From Acinetobacter piscicola (GTDB lineage: Bacteria > Pseudomonadota > Gammaproteobacteria > Pseudomonadales > Moraxellaceae), in NCBI RefSeq assembly GCF_015218165.1, contig NZ_CP048659.1, forward strand, positions 1,984,001 to 2,048,000: DNA of 64,000 nt. The letters are read 5' to 3'. This document shows positions 36,032 to 44,695 of the stretch, piece by piece. The notes under the pieces were generated by a model. That model did not search any database. It was not told the origin of the DNA and saw only the letters and a program-made list of their open reading frames with translations. The translations under genes were made by a program, and so were the position numbers. Positions within the stretch are counted from its first letter, which is position 1, and each line of letters begins with the position of its first letter.

Positions 36032-37258
36032 TTATTGATAGCTGAGTTGATCAGCGTTTAAACCTAAGCCATTCAGCATGGTGTTAAACTTGGCAATAGT
36101 TTCATTTAATTCACTGGTCGGTTGCGATGCCTCCACGATTCCTGCACCCGCATATAAGCGCGCGGAATGTTCAAAAATACGACCACAACGTACATTTACT
36201 GCCCACGCACCATTGCCTTGGACATCACTCCAGCCCATGGTTCCTGCAAATAAATTTCTTTGAAAGGGCTCTAGTTCTGAAATTAACTGACGTGCTAAAG
36301 GTGCAGGTTGACCACATACCGCAGGTGTAGGATGTAAAATAGAAATAAGATCAAAAACATGCATTTCAGGATCTTTCAATGTGCCCTTAATCTGTGTGGC
36401 TAAATGCCATACCGTTTGAGTCTTAATCAGCGATGGTGTTTTTGGAATCGTTAAACTTTGACATAAAGGTGAAAGCTGATCTGCAATAGCTTCAATCACC
36501 ACTGCATGTTCATGTTGATCTTTGTTCGATGCGAGTAAACGCTGTGCCTGTGCTTGGTCTTCATGAGGGTCAGCACTTCTTGCTAAGGTACCCGCAACAG
36601 GATTGCTAAAGACATATTGATTTTGTTTGGCAACCAGTAATTCAGGACTTGCTCCCATAAACCAACCTGATTTTTTCGGATCTTGCGCCAAAGCAAAGGT
36701 ATAGCCTTCGGGATTGTTATGAAATAAACGATAGAATAATTTAACCACTGAGAATTTATGCGTACTGTTTAGATCGATCGCACGCGCTAACACGGCTTTT
36801 TCTAAGTCTGTCTTTTTCATCAATTCCACGAGTTTAGCCACGCCGTTGACATAATCTACTTGTGGCGGTACCAACGTGGCTTGAACGTTTGAATGCCCTT
36901 TACTTTCGGCTAAATGCGCTAAACCATCACTGACATAGCTGTTTTTCGCTTCAGCAACGGACATCTCAGGTAAGTCACGATGATCAAAAGGTAAACTCCC
37001 AACCAAAATCAGTTCAGCATTTCCTGTTTGCTGAATTTTTTGTTGAAGTTTTTGTTGTGCATGTTGCAACCATGCCTGTTGCTGCTGCTCGAAAGAAAGT
37101 GCCGTATTACGGTCAAATTGAATATTTTCAAGTAACTTTTGGCTTGAAATTGCCCCTGTAGGTGTTGCAAATACAAACCCTGCGACATCGGTTTCAATTA
37201 AATCTTCCTTGGTTATTCCAATCATGTTTTTAAATACTGATGGTTCTACTGGCAACAT
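36032..37258 (-). CDS. entC: Isochorismate synthase
   Basis: 408 residues. The chorismate-utilising core is clear: FMGASPELLVAK, VAGTLARSADPHEDQAQA, LLASNKDQHEHAVVIEAIAD and ILHPTPAVCGQPAPLARQLI, as in EntC and DhbC. It isomerises chorismate to isochorismate, the first committed step of catechol siderophore synthesis. It is the first gene of the minus-strand operon, nine bases before entE. Its start at 37258 is divergent from entA across a 147-base gap with Fur-box-like sequences, which implies iron control. Confidence 0.92.
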   Translation of the reverse strand: MLPVEPSVFKNMIGITKEDLIETDVAGFVFATPTGAISSQKLLENIQFDRNTALSFEQQQQAWLQHAQQKLQQKIQQTGNAELILVGSLPFDHRDLPEMSVAEAKNSYVSDGLAHLAESKGHSNVQATLVPPQVDYVNGVAKLVELMKKTDLEKAVLARAIDLNSTHKFSVVKLFYRLFHNNPEGYTFALAQDPKKSGWFMGASPELLVAKQNQYVFSNPVAGTLARSADPHEDQAQAQRLLASNKDQHEHAVVIEAIADQLSPLCQSLTIPKTPSLIKTQTVWHLATQIKGTLKDPEMHVFDLISILHPTPAVCGQPAPLARQLISELEPFQRNLFAGTMGWSDVQGNGAWAVNVRCGRIFEHSARLYAGAGIVEASQPTSELNETIAKFNTMLNGLGLNADQLSYQ

Positions 37259-37336
37259 ATTTGCTCTCGCATTTTCAGTTATGTTTTTAACAATTCAGCC
37301 TAAAGCCATTTGACTCTAGGGGCTGAACGCAACTAC

Positions 37337-37379
37337 TATAATGATTATTATTCTCATTTATTAATGATTATTGTTATCT
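37337..37379. promoter_or_regulatory. Fur-box-like sequences between entC and entA
   Basis: Two AT-rich stretches, ATAATGATTATTATTCTC and TTAATGATTATTGTTATC, lie side by side between the divergent entC and entA starts. The second matches 14 of 18 positions of the GATAATGATAATCATTATC-type Fur consensus. Repression by Fur-Fe2+ of both directions is expected. Confidence 0.7.
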
Positions 37380-37405
37380 TTTGTAAAAATCAGAGGGACT
37401 TAAAT

Positions 37406-38179
37406 ATGTCTTCAGTCTTTATTGTGACGGGTGCCGCACAAGGTATTGGTGCTGTTGTTGCAGCGAAATTACTGCAACAAAACCATCAAGTGATTGGAAT
37501 TGATCTCAATCCTGAACTTACAGCATGGGAAATCATGCAGAAAATTACGCCATCGCAACAACAAAATTTTTATGCGATTGCGCATGACATTGCTCAAACA
37601 AATGGTTTGATTGAACAGATTCAACAGTCACCTTGGGCTGATCAAACCATTACAGGCTTGGTCAATGCTGCGGGTATCTTGGAAATGGGCAGTTTGCTCG
37701 ATACTACAGCCACCCAATGGCAGCATAATTTAGCCATCAATTTTCTAGGCCCTGCGCTATTGTCACAGTGGGTTGCCAAACAAATGATGCCACATCAAAC
37801 AGGGGCTATCGTCAGTATCAGCTCCAATGCCGCATTGATTCCACGTATGAATATGGGACTATATGCCACCACCAAAGCCACAGTCAGTCATTATTTTAAA
37901 AATCTTGCCTTAGAACTTGCACCGCATGGTATTCGCTGTAATTTGGTATTGCCTGGCTCAACCCTAACACAAATGCAAAAACAATTATGGACAGATGAGC
38001 AACCACCACGTGGCATTGTTGAAGGAAATCTTGAACAATACCGTAATGGTATTCCACTCGGGAAAATGGCTGAACCCGAAGATATTGCCAACGCTGTTTT
38101 GTTCTTACTTTCAGATCAAGCCAAACAAATCACCATGCATGAACTCGTCGTAGATGGTGGTGCAACACTTGGGGTTTGA
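37406..38179 (+). CDS. entA: 2,3-dihydro-2,3-dihydroxybenzoate dehydrogenase
   Basis: 257 residues from MSSVFIVTGAAQGIG, chosen because AGAGGGAC lies upstream; an earlier in-frame start would begin inside the Fur region. It is a short-chain dehydrogenase with the TGAAQGIG nucleotide motif, NAAG, a Ser in IVSISSNAA, and the catalytic YATTK. It oxidises dihydro-DHB to 2,3-dihydroxybenzoate with NAD. The C-terminus ends HELVVDGGATLGV, typical of EntA. It is transcribed alone and ends at the terminator at 38196-38224. Confidence 0.92.
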   Translation: MSSVFIVTGAAQGIGAVVAAKLLQQNHQVIGIDLNPELTAWEIMQKITPSQQQNFYAIAHDIAQTNGLIEQIQQSPWADQTITGLVNAAGILEMGSLLDTTATQWQHNLAINFLGPALLSQWVAKQMMPHQTGAIVSISSNAALIPRMNMGLYATTKATVSHYFKNLALELAPHGIRCNLVLPGSTLTQMQKQLWTDEQPPRGIVEGNLEQYRNGIPLGKMAEPEDIANAVLFLLSDQAKQITMHELVVDGGATLGV

Positions 38180-38195
38180 TGAGTTTCCAGCACCA

Positions 38196-38224
38196 CTGCC
38201 AGATTTACTCTGGCAGTTTTTTTT
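38196..38224 (+). terminator. Terminator after entA
   Basis: CTGCCAGA and TCTGGCAG form a hairpin with a TTTAC loop, followed by eight T residues. The stop codon of the convergent condensation gene lies inside it. Confidence 0.85.
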
Positions 38225-39527
38225 CAATTGTTAAATCGTCTGCTTTTAGCTCAGGTTGCTGTAACCATAGGCGTAACATCCGCATAAAATCATGCCAGTA
38301 TTCAGCTAAAGCCTCGACATCATAAAGTTCTTTGTGACCATCTACAGCAAGGTATAGACGCTCGACACCATCGACAAATTTATTGGTAATGGCAATATCA
38401 AAATCTTCAATTGGACCTGCAGAAATGGTCGTTTTGGTTAATTTACACCCTTCAAATTGTTCAGGCAAAGGATAAGGAATCCAATTGACAATCGGACCAA
38501 ATAAAATATTTTCCATTGGTTCAAAACCGTCTAGCACATAACGCATTTGCTCAAAATAGCTGTTCTGATGTGGACGAATTTCATTAAAACGCTGTGCTAA
38601 TAGTTGTACCGTTTGCGCTAGATTTTCCTGTCCTGTACCTGCCAAACGTAAAGGCAAAATATTCATTACTAAACATGGAATGCGCATCGCCGCCGTACCT
38701 AAACGTGACATCATGGGCACGCCAAAACATTGCTGAAGATCTCCTGACTGTTTGGTTAAATAGCGCATCATGACTGCCATTACCACCATCGCACTAGGTA
38801 ATTTTAGTTGTGCAGCTAAATCATTCATGTGCTGCTGTGTTTCCCAATCAATCACATCTTCATAGCGAGGACCTTGATAAAAAGGCTGTTTTAATTTTCG
38901 TTTGAGGCGTTTCTTTGGAGCAAGTTCGTTGGAAAAATTTTCACGCCAAAATGCTAAATCTTGCTGCGCTTTTGGCGATTGTAAATAACGCTGTTCCTCT
39001 GCCAAAAAGCGATCAAAATGCTCAAAAGCTTTATTCTTCAATGCCGTGGAATTTTTTAAAGATTGGTAATAATCTAAAAAACGATGAATCATCAACCCAT
39101 AGGCATAACCATCCAATGCCACATGATGTGCTCTAAAAAATAAACCGTATTTTTCATCATCCAAGTGTACAAAAATATAATCGTAGAGATGCCCTGTGCT
39201 GAGATCGAACGGTGGTTCAACGGCTTGATCTGCCCAAGCTAAAACAGCTTGCTCATCTAAATGTGATAAATCAATAAATTGTGCTGCTCGTACAGCGACA
39301 TCATCAACGCGGTAGGCTTTACCGTCTATGTCAAGCGCACGCCAATGTAATGCTTTGGCTTCTTTGAACGTAGATGCAATGGCTTGGTGAAAGATTTCCC
39401 GATCAAGCGGACCTTCGATCACCAACCATTCTGCGGTATGAAATGGATAACTGCCGTGATAATGATGCCCTTTCCACATACTGTGTTGTGCACGAGTTAA
39501 GGGAACGAGAGATTGCATTTTTTGCAT
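38205..39527 (-). CDS. Free-standing NRPS condensation-domain protein, VibH-like
   Basis: 440 residues, a single condensation domain with no adenylation, carrier or thioesterase part. The catalytic motif HHVALDG is at 134-140 (HHxxxDG), and the early PLTRAQHSMW matches core motif C1. Length and isolation match VibH of the vibriobactin pathway, which joins carrier-bound DHB to a free polyamine. With the nearby aryl carrier and decarboxylase, the likely reaction is amide formation between DHB and a diamine. It is transcribed towards entA from its own Fur-like promoter. It could instead act on an amino acid or an alcohol, since acceptor specificity is not visible. Confidence 0.88.
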   Translation of the reverse strand: MQKMQSLVPLTRAQHSMWKGHHYHGSYPFHTAEWLVIEGPLDREIFHQAIASTFKEAKALHWRALDIDGKAYRVDDVAVRAAQFIDLSHLDEQAVLAWADQAVEPPFDLSTGHLYDYIFVHLDDEKYGLFFRAHHVALDGYAYGLMIHRFLDYYQSLKNSTALKNKAFEHFDRFLAEEQRYLQSPKAQQDLAFWRENFSNELAPKKRLKRKLKQPFYQGPRYEDVIDWETQQHMNDLAAQLKLPSAMVVMAVMMRYLTKQSGDLQQCFGVPMMSRLGTAAMRIPCLVMNILPLRLAGTGQENLAQTVQLLAQRFNEIRPHQNSYFEQMRYVLDGFEPMENILFGPIVNWIPYPLPEQFEGCKLTKTTISAGPIEDFDIAITNKFVDGVERLYLAVDGHKELYDVEALAEYWHDFMRMLRLWLQQPELKADDLTIEKKLPE

Positions 39528-39662
39528 GAGTCATTGCCTAAATCAAACAATTTTTATCAAGATCTATAAAAATTTGAACGATATATATTGAAGAAAAATG
39601 ATGAATACTTTTGTGTCGGAAGCATTGATGTAAATTATTAAATATAATCATTATTATTTGCA

Positions 39663-39681
39663 AATGATATTTATTATCATT
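39663..39681. promoter_or_regulatory. Fur-box-like site upstream of the condensation gene
   Basis: AATGATA and TATCATT form a perfect inverted repeat around TTTAT, next to a further ATAATCATTATTAT stretch at about 39643-39657. It lies about 140 bases upstream of the condensation gene start and resembles the Fur consensus. Confidence 0.65.
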
Positions 39682-39886
39682 ACAATAAACCAACATGATT
39701 CGTTTTCGATGGTTAAATCATGAGACCTTGAACCACATTTTTTCAAAGAGTAGACGACACATGTCGAGATCTATTCCCTCAGCACGATACTTCCCACACG
39801 TAATGAACAAAGAAAAATCATTTGGGCTAAAGGTAAAAAACGATTACAAGCACGTATACGATCCGTGATTTTTTTAAGGCATAAAT

Positions 39887-39982
39887 GTGAATTTAAAATT
39901 TGAAATTATTTTAATCTTAATGATCAGTGGATGGGTCACGGTCATCGTCACTGAATTTTTGTTTCTAAAATTTTATCATTAG
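39887..39982 (+). CDS. Possible 31-residue membrane peptide
   Basis: In the 606-base gap between the condensation gene and the TauE-like gene, a GTG preceded by AAGG at 39876-39879 opens a 31-codon frame that reads as one hydrophobic span (about residues 6-28), with a Lys-Phe-Tyr-His end. It is downstream of the Fur-like site on the plus strand. Nothing but the ribosome site and hydrophobicity supports it. A 57-codon frame at 39695 has no ribosome site and was not accepted. The rest of the gap holds the Fur-like site and a hairpin. Confidence 0.25.
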   Translation: MNLKFEIILILMISGWVTVIVTEFLFLKFYH

Positions 39983-40037
39983 CCTAATGAAAAGCTCAAC
40001 AAGTGATGATGACCACACTGAATTGATCACAACCCCC

Positions 40038-40081
40038 CTTCTCCTCTTAGCGTAAGCCCCGAGGCAACCTAAGAGGAGAAG
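40038..40081. other. Long perfect hairpin, 13-bp stem
   Basis: CTTCTCCTCTTAG (40038-40050) pairs perfectly with CTAAGAGGAGAAG (40069-40081) around an 18-base GC-rich loop. No T-tract follows on either strand, so it is not a standard terminator. It lies 52 bases beyond the stop of the minus-strand TauE/SafE gene. Confidence 0.6.
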
Positions 40082-40133
40082 GAATCATTTGTTGAAACGA
40101 TATTACATGAAACGTTCATTGAGCATCAAAATA

Positions 40134-40934
40134 TTAAAAAAAACCTTTGACTAAAAAGAAGCTTCCAACACACAGTAATAACACAGCAAAACATTTTTTT
40201 AATACGCTTGGTGATAAAGCATGTGCTGCTTTTGCACCGTATTTTGCGGTAAAGAAACTCATGATACTAATGCCTAAAAAAGCATAAACATGAATAAAAC
40301 CAATGGTATTTGGCACGTTCACTTGTGCATTCATACCAAAGACCATAAAGCCCAAAGCACCAGCGATGGCAATCGGGAGACCGCATGCTGCAGATGTTCC
40401 TACGGCTTTTTGCATGACGACACCATAATGTGTCAGATATGGCACCGTTAAACTTCCTCCACCAATACCAAAAATTGCCGAGGCAATCCCAATGCCTGCA
40501 CCAGCACCCATTTGCTTTGCTGTAGAGGGTAACTGTTTGGTGGAATCAACCGCTTTTTTAGCGCCCATAAACATATTGTAGGCAACCCAAAGTAAAAACA
40601 AACCAACAATAAATTGTAAATGTACACCTGACAGCCAACCTGCTATCCCAGCACCTGCAAAACAGCCAATCGCCATCGGCGGGGCTAAATTTTTAAATAC
40701 AGGCCAAATCACAGCGCCATTTTTATGATGTGCCATAAGTGAACTGATTGATGTAACAATAATCGTCGCCAATGACGTGCCTAAAGCCAAATGCATGATG
40801 ACATTAGGGTCATAGCCCATTTGCGTAAAGACAATGTATAACAATGGCACAATGATGGTGCCGCCACCGACGCCAAACAGCCCTGCTGCAAAACCAGCCA
40901 AAGCCCCGATGACTAAAAATATAATGAGTTCCAC
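40134..40934 (-). CDS. TauE/SafE-family sulfite/anion exporter
   Basis: 266 residues with about eight membrane segments. Two glycine-rich repeats, GLFGVGGGTIIVPLLY (about 18-33) and AIFGIGGGSLTVPYLTH (about 158-174), are the signature of the TauE/SafE family. Members export sulfite, sulfoacetate or related anions from the cytoplasm. Its neighbour on the same strand is a flavin reductase gene next to methionine synthesis genes, so a link with sulfur metabolism is plausible but unproved. Confidence 0.88.
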   Translation of the reverse strand: MELIIFLVIGALAGFAAGLFGVGGGTIIVPLLYIVFTQMGYDPNVIMHLALGTSLATIIVTSISSLMAHHKNGAVIWPVFKNLAPPMAIGCFAGAGIAGWLSGVHLQFIVGLFLLWVAYNMFMGAKKAVDSTKQLPSTAKQMGAGAGIGIASAIFGIGGGSLTVPYLTHYGVVMQKAVGTSAACGLPIAIAGALGFMVFGMNAQVNVPNTIGFIHVYAFLGISIMSFFTAKYGAKAAHALSPSVLKKCFAVLLLCVGSFFLVKGFF

Positions 40935-41022
40935 AAGATACTAACTTTTAAAAGGGATTAAAAAATGAAGTGAGAAATATCTATAACAAGAAACCTCTAT
41001 AGCCAATTGCATTCATACACAG

Positions 41023-41523
41023 TTAAGCAATTTCAACCTGTGTTTGACCCACTTGATGATAAGCACGATTAAAATAAACCAAAGCCTGATCTTCTTGATT
41101 CTTTTGAATTGCGACAATTGGACAGATAAAAATCGTATGTGTTCCCACTTCCTGAATATCTGAAATTTCACAATCAAAACTAACCAAAGCATCAGCTAAC
41201 ACAGGTGATCCTGTTTCAAGCTCAGTCCATTTTCCCAAAGCAAAGCGCTCATCTGAATTGAGTTTAGATGAAGCAAATGCATTAGACAGTTTTTCATGCT
41301 GGGCACCGAGCACATTTACCGTCAACACTTTATTTTCAACAAAATGCGTATGAGAACGTGATGACTTATTCATACAGACCAATAATGTCGGTGGTGTATC
41401 CGTCACACTGCACACAGCAGATGCTGTAAAACCATGAAAACCAGATTCGCCAACGGTGGTCACCACATTGACCGCACTTGTTAACGAAGACATTGCATTT
41501 TTAAAGTCTGTTGCATTCACCAT
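41023..41523 (-). CDS. Flavin reductase domain protein
   Basis: 166 residues. The flavin-reductase fold (HpaC/RutF type) shows in FKNAMSSLTSAVNVVTTVGESGFHGFTASAVCSVTDTPPTLL, VLTVNVLGAQHEKLSNAF and LVSFDCEISDIQEVGTHTIFI. Such proteins reduce FMN or FAD with NAD(P)H and hand it to an oxygen-using partner. It lies 137 bases downstream of mesD, on the same strand as mesD and mesX. MesD is reported to need oxygen and MesX, so this protein may provide reduced flavin for that system; this is inference from position. Confidence 0.85.
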   Translation of the reverse strand: MVNATDFKNAMSSLTSAVNVVTTVGESGFHGFTASAVCSVTDTPPTLLVCMNKSSRSHTHFVENKVLTVNVLGAQHEKLSNAFASSKLNSDERFALGKWTELETGSPVLADALVSFDCEISDIQEVGTHTIFICPIVAIQKNQEDQALVYFNRAYHQVGQTQVEIA

Positions 41524-41660
41524 GACCGTGTTCCTGTTCGCCTAAAACGCTGTATTTGACTGTAATGTTAAAAATACTGTGCCGTTCAGATGTAAATATT
41601 GCTTTGTAGTTCCTTCTTCGTTTTAGAAAAAGGAACTTTACATATAAGTTAAATGTTGAA

Positions 41661-42704
41661 TTATCGAGCTAATTCCTGACGAATAATCTCTGCACCTGCG
41701 CTTAACGCATTTAGTTTGCCTTGCGCCACTTGGCGAGGTAAAGGCGCCATACCGCAGTTTGTTGAAGGATATAGCTTATCTGCATCTACAAACTGTAAAG
41801 CTTTACGCAAGGTATCTGCAACCTGTTCAGGTGTTTCAATCACATTGGTTGCGACATCAATGGCACCAACCATCACTTTTTTACCGCGGATGAGTTCGAT
41901 TAAATCCATGGGTACACGAGAGTTTTGGCATTCAAGCGAGATGATATCGAGCTTCGATTGCTGCAGTTTCGGGAATGATTCTTCGTATTGGCGCCATTCA
42001 TTACCCAAAGTTTGTTTCCAATCGGTATTGGCTTTAATGCCATAACCATAGCAAATGTGAACTGCAGTTTCGCATTTCAAACCTTCAAGCGCACGCTCTA
42101 AGGTCGCAATCCCCCAGTCATTGACTTCATCAAAAAATACGTTAAACGCAGGTTCATCAAATTGAATAATATCCACGCCTGCCGCTTCAAGCTCTAAAGC
42201 TTCTTGATTCAGGATTTTAGCAAATTCCCAAGCCAATTTTTCACGGCTCTTGTAATGACCATCATACAAAGTATCAATCATCGTCATCGGGCCAGGCAAA
42301 GCCCATTTGATCGGCTGATGGGTTTGGCTGCGTAGGAATTTTGCATCATCAACAAACACTGCTTTCTTACGAGATACTTCACCAACCACAGACGGTACAC
42401 TTGCATCGTAACGATTACGAATACGCATCGTTTCACGCTTTTCGAAATCTACCCCTTCAAGATGTTCAATAAATGTGGTCACAAAATGCTGACGGGTTTG
42501 TTCACCATCGCTCACAATATCAATGCCTGCATGGATTTGTTCATGCAAAGATAATTTCAACGCATCACGTTTTGCATCTAATAATTCTTCGCCTTCAAGT
42601 TTCCATGCTGACCACAGTTTTTCTGGTTCAGCCAGCCAAGACGGTTTAGGTAAGCTGCCAGCAGTTGACGTTGGGAGTAACTTTTGATGTGTTGAATGAG
42701 CCAT
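41661..42704 (-). CDS. mesD: Folate-independent methionine synthase, core MetE (MesD)
   Basis: 347 residues, corresponding to the C-terminal catalytic barrel of MetE and lacking the N-terminal half that helps bind methyltetrahydrofolate polyglutamate. Visible features: STAGSLPKPSWL, SDGEQTRQHF, ALPGPMTMIDTLYD, IIQFDEPAFNVFF, the zinc-ligand region AVHICYGYG, and PSTNCGMAPLPR. It should methylate homocysteine using a donor other than ordinary folate. Adjacent DUF1852 (mesX) identifies it as MesD, a family described in Acinetobacter baylyi as requiring MesX and oxygen. Gap to mesX is 78 bases, consistent with one transcript. Confidence 0.88.
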   Translation of the reverse strand: MAHSTHQKLLPTSTAGSLPKPSWLAEPEKLWSAWKLEGEELLDAKRDALKLSLHEQIHAGIDIVSDGEQTRQHFVTTFIEHLEGVDFEKRETMRIRNRYDASVPSVVGEVSRKKAVFVDDAKFLRSQTHQPIKWALPGPMTMIDTLYDGHYKSREKLAWEFAKILNQEALELEAAGVDIIQFDEPAFNVFFDEVNDWGIATLERALEGLKCETAVHICYGYGIKANTDWKQTLGNEWRQYEESFPKLQQSKLDIISLECQNSRVPMDLIELIRGKKVMVGAIDVATNVIETPEQVADTLRKALQFVDADKLYPSTNCGMAPLPRQVAQGKLNALSAGAEIIRQELAR

Positions 42705-42782
42705 ATTCGATCTTCTATCTCTATTTTCTTTAAAACGGGTGGTTTAACTCACCCGTGTTTCATCTATTTACGTGATTTAAAA

Positions 42783-43772
42783 TTAAGCTGCGTCTGCATT
42801 TTCAATATTAAAATTGGCAGCCCACTCATTCAGAATGTTTTGATATGGCTTAATAAAGTTTTCTTCCGTCCATTTGCCCTGTTTAACCGCCAACTGACCA
42901 CGTTCAACACGGTCATACACAATACGGGTTAATGAGTAATCGCCAAAGCTTAAGCTTGGTTGATACACTAAGCCTGCTGTCGCATTGGTGTTGTAAATTT
43001 CAGGACGGTAGATTTTTTGGAAGCTTTCCATGGTGCTGATCGCACTGATCAATTCAAAATCTGTATAGTCGCTCAGTAAGTTGTCAGCAGAATAGAATGC
43101 CAATGGCGCAGTCGCATTTTCAGGTTTGAAATAACGAACGCTTAAGCCCATTTTTGCAAAATACTCATCAGTACGTGAATAGTCATCATTGGTATATTCC
43201 ACGCCTAAGATCGGATGTACATTTGCAGTACGATAATAGGTTTTTGTCGTTGAAACACTTAAACAAATGACAGGTTGTTTTTTGAATTCAGCTTTGAATA
43301 CCTCTGAATTGATCAAGTGCTGATACAGCTTGCCATGTAAATCGCCAAAATCTTCAGGTTTTTCATTGAATTTGCAGCCGAGAGTTGGCAATACCACGCT
43401 GAAGTCATAGTCACGTACATACGATGAAAAACTGTTGCCGATCATACCTTCAATGCGTTCATTGGTTTTATGGTCGATGATGGTGCTTTTTAAAGTTTCA
43501 ATAAATGGGAAAGTTTGACCATTGCCCTCAATGTCAATCTCGGCAGAAATAATATCGATTTCAAGTGAATAACGATCAGCATTCGGATTGTCACAGCTAG
43601 CCAAACTATTAAAACGGTTATTAATCATTGCCAAGGTACGGCGCAGATTTTCTTCACGGTGTTCGCCACGTGCCAAATTGGCAAAATTAGTGGTCAGACG
43701 TGTGCTGTCAGCTGGTTTATAGTTTTCATCAAAACGAATACGTTTAAGTGAACATGCAAATGCGTTACTCAT
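42783..43772 (-). CDS. mesX: DUF1852 protein, MesD partner (MesX)
   Basis: 329 residues from MSNAFACSLKRIRFDENY, the usual DUF1852 start; an ATG four codons earlier is also in frame. Conserved blocks include TRLTTNFANLARGEHREENLRRTLAMINNRFN, YSLEIDIISAEIDIEG, YYRTANVHPILGVEY and LVYQPSLSFGDYSLTRIVYDRVE. No known catalytic motif is recognised. In the described MesD system MesX is essential for methionine synthesis, perhaps by supplying the methyl donor. It is the first gene of the mesX-mesD-flavin-reductase group. Confidence 0.88.
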   Translation of the reverse strand: MSNAFACSLKRIRFDENYKPADSTRLTTNFANLARGEHREENLRRTLAMINNRFNSLASCDNPNADRYSLEIDIISAEIDIEGNGQTFPFIETLKSTIIDHKTNERIEGMIGNSFSSYVRDYDFSVVLPTLGCKFNEKPEDFGDLHGKLYQHLINSEVFKAEFKKQPVICLSVSTTKTYYRTANVHPILGVEYTNDDYSRTDEYFAKMGLSVRYFKPENATAPLAFYSADNLLSDYTDFELISAISTMESFQKIYRPEIYNTNATAGLVYQPSLSFGDYSLTRIVYDRVERGQLAVKQGKWTEENFIKPYQNILNEWAANFNIENADAA

Positions 43773-43784
43773 GGGAAATACCAC

Positions 43785-44229
43785 CGAATTTCAAAAATAA
43801 ATTTAAATGTTTTCAATGAGGATATTTATACTTCAAAGCCAAGATGAATAAAAATGATTTAATCTAAGGTAAAGCTGAGTAAAATTCATGTAAGATAAAA
43901 ATGAAACAACAAAACCTAAAAATACAATTATAAAACATTGAAATAATTAATTATTTTTATAAATTAAACTTTCACCCATAGGCAAATAAAAAATCTATTC
44001 TTCTTGCAATAAATACGTTGTTACTGATCAATCTTATGAAATTTTGAGTATTTACATTTATGCTATGTAAAAAATTAACGATTCAAATGCGCCATTTTCT
44101 AAAATAGATACATGAATATCATGTTGAATTGGGGTGAAAAAAACCAATGATCATTGTAAAAACGGGGGATGTCCATACTGCTAAGATGAAAAAATATCAA
44201 TATTGTGTCACTCAAGCTCAATACAGCTT
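43785..44229. other. 445-base intergenic region upstream of mesX
   Basis: No gene found. It is very AT-rich and should contain the mesX promoter. I saw no recognisable SAM or cobalamin riboswitch and no terminator with a clear stem for cueR. Confidence 0.5.
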
Positions 44230-44631
44230 TTACGTTTCAACAGCACCCAACTCAATATTTTTTAAAATCGCACAATCTGCCTGATCATTGCCAGAACAAC
44301 AATTCGCAGAATGTTGTAGTAAGTCAACCATCGCTTGCAATTGGGCAATTTTGTCATTTAACACTTGAATATGCTGTAAAGTCAGTTGTTTCACTTCAGC
44401 ACTTTGACGTTCGGTATTTTTCCACAGCGATAATAATTCTTTCATTTGCTCAGAGGAAAAACCTAAATCACGCGCATGTCGAATAAAATTTAAGGTTTTT
44501 AAATCTTGTTCTGAATAGATACGATAACCTGAAGCCGCACGCTTTGCTGTATCCAACACGCCGATTTGCTCATAATAACGAATCATTTTATTGGAAATGC
44601 CTGACTGTTTAGACACCTGACCGATATTCAT
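44230..44631 (-). CDS. cueR: MerR-family copper-responsive regulator CueR
   Basis: 133 residues. The MerR helix-turn-helix is at the N-terminus (MNIGQVSKQSGISNKMIRYYEQIGVL), then RAASGYRIYSEQDLKTLNFIRHARDLGFS and a long dimer helix. Near the C-terminus, CCSGNDQADC gives the two cysteines of a Cu(I)/Ag(I)-binding loop. It would activate copA and copZ from promoters with long 19-base spacers, both present at 47189-47276. It lies 64 bases downstream of copA on the same strand. Confidence 0.92.
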   Translation of the reverse strand: MNIGQVSKQSGISNKMIRYYEQIGVLDTAKRAASGYRIYSEQDLKTLNFIRHARDLGFSSEQMKELLSLWKNTERQSAEVKQLTLQHIQVLNDKIAQLQAMVDLLQHSANCCSGNDQADCAILKNIELGAVET

Positions 44632-44695
44632 CTTCCACTCCTAATAAATATTCAGAGTTTAAATCCAAGCATTTAAACTCTGAATATAAGACTTT

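Noticed and set aside
32214..39527. Acinetobactin or fimsbactin gene cluster
   Set aside because: No cyclisation domains, amino-acid adenylation modules, N-hydroxylase, acetyltransferase, histidine decarboxylase or transport genes are present.
39695..39868. 57-codon ORF upstream of the condensation gene on the plus strand
   Set aside because: No ribosome site, no hydrophobic or conserved pattern; it does not match the HemP motif that might be expected beside iron genes.
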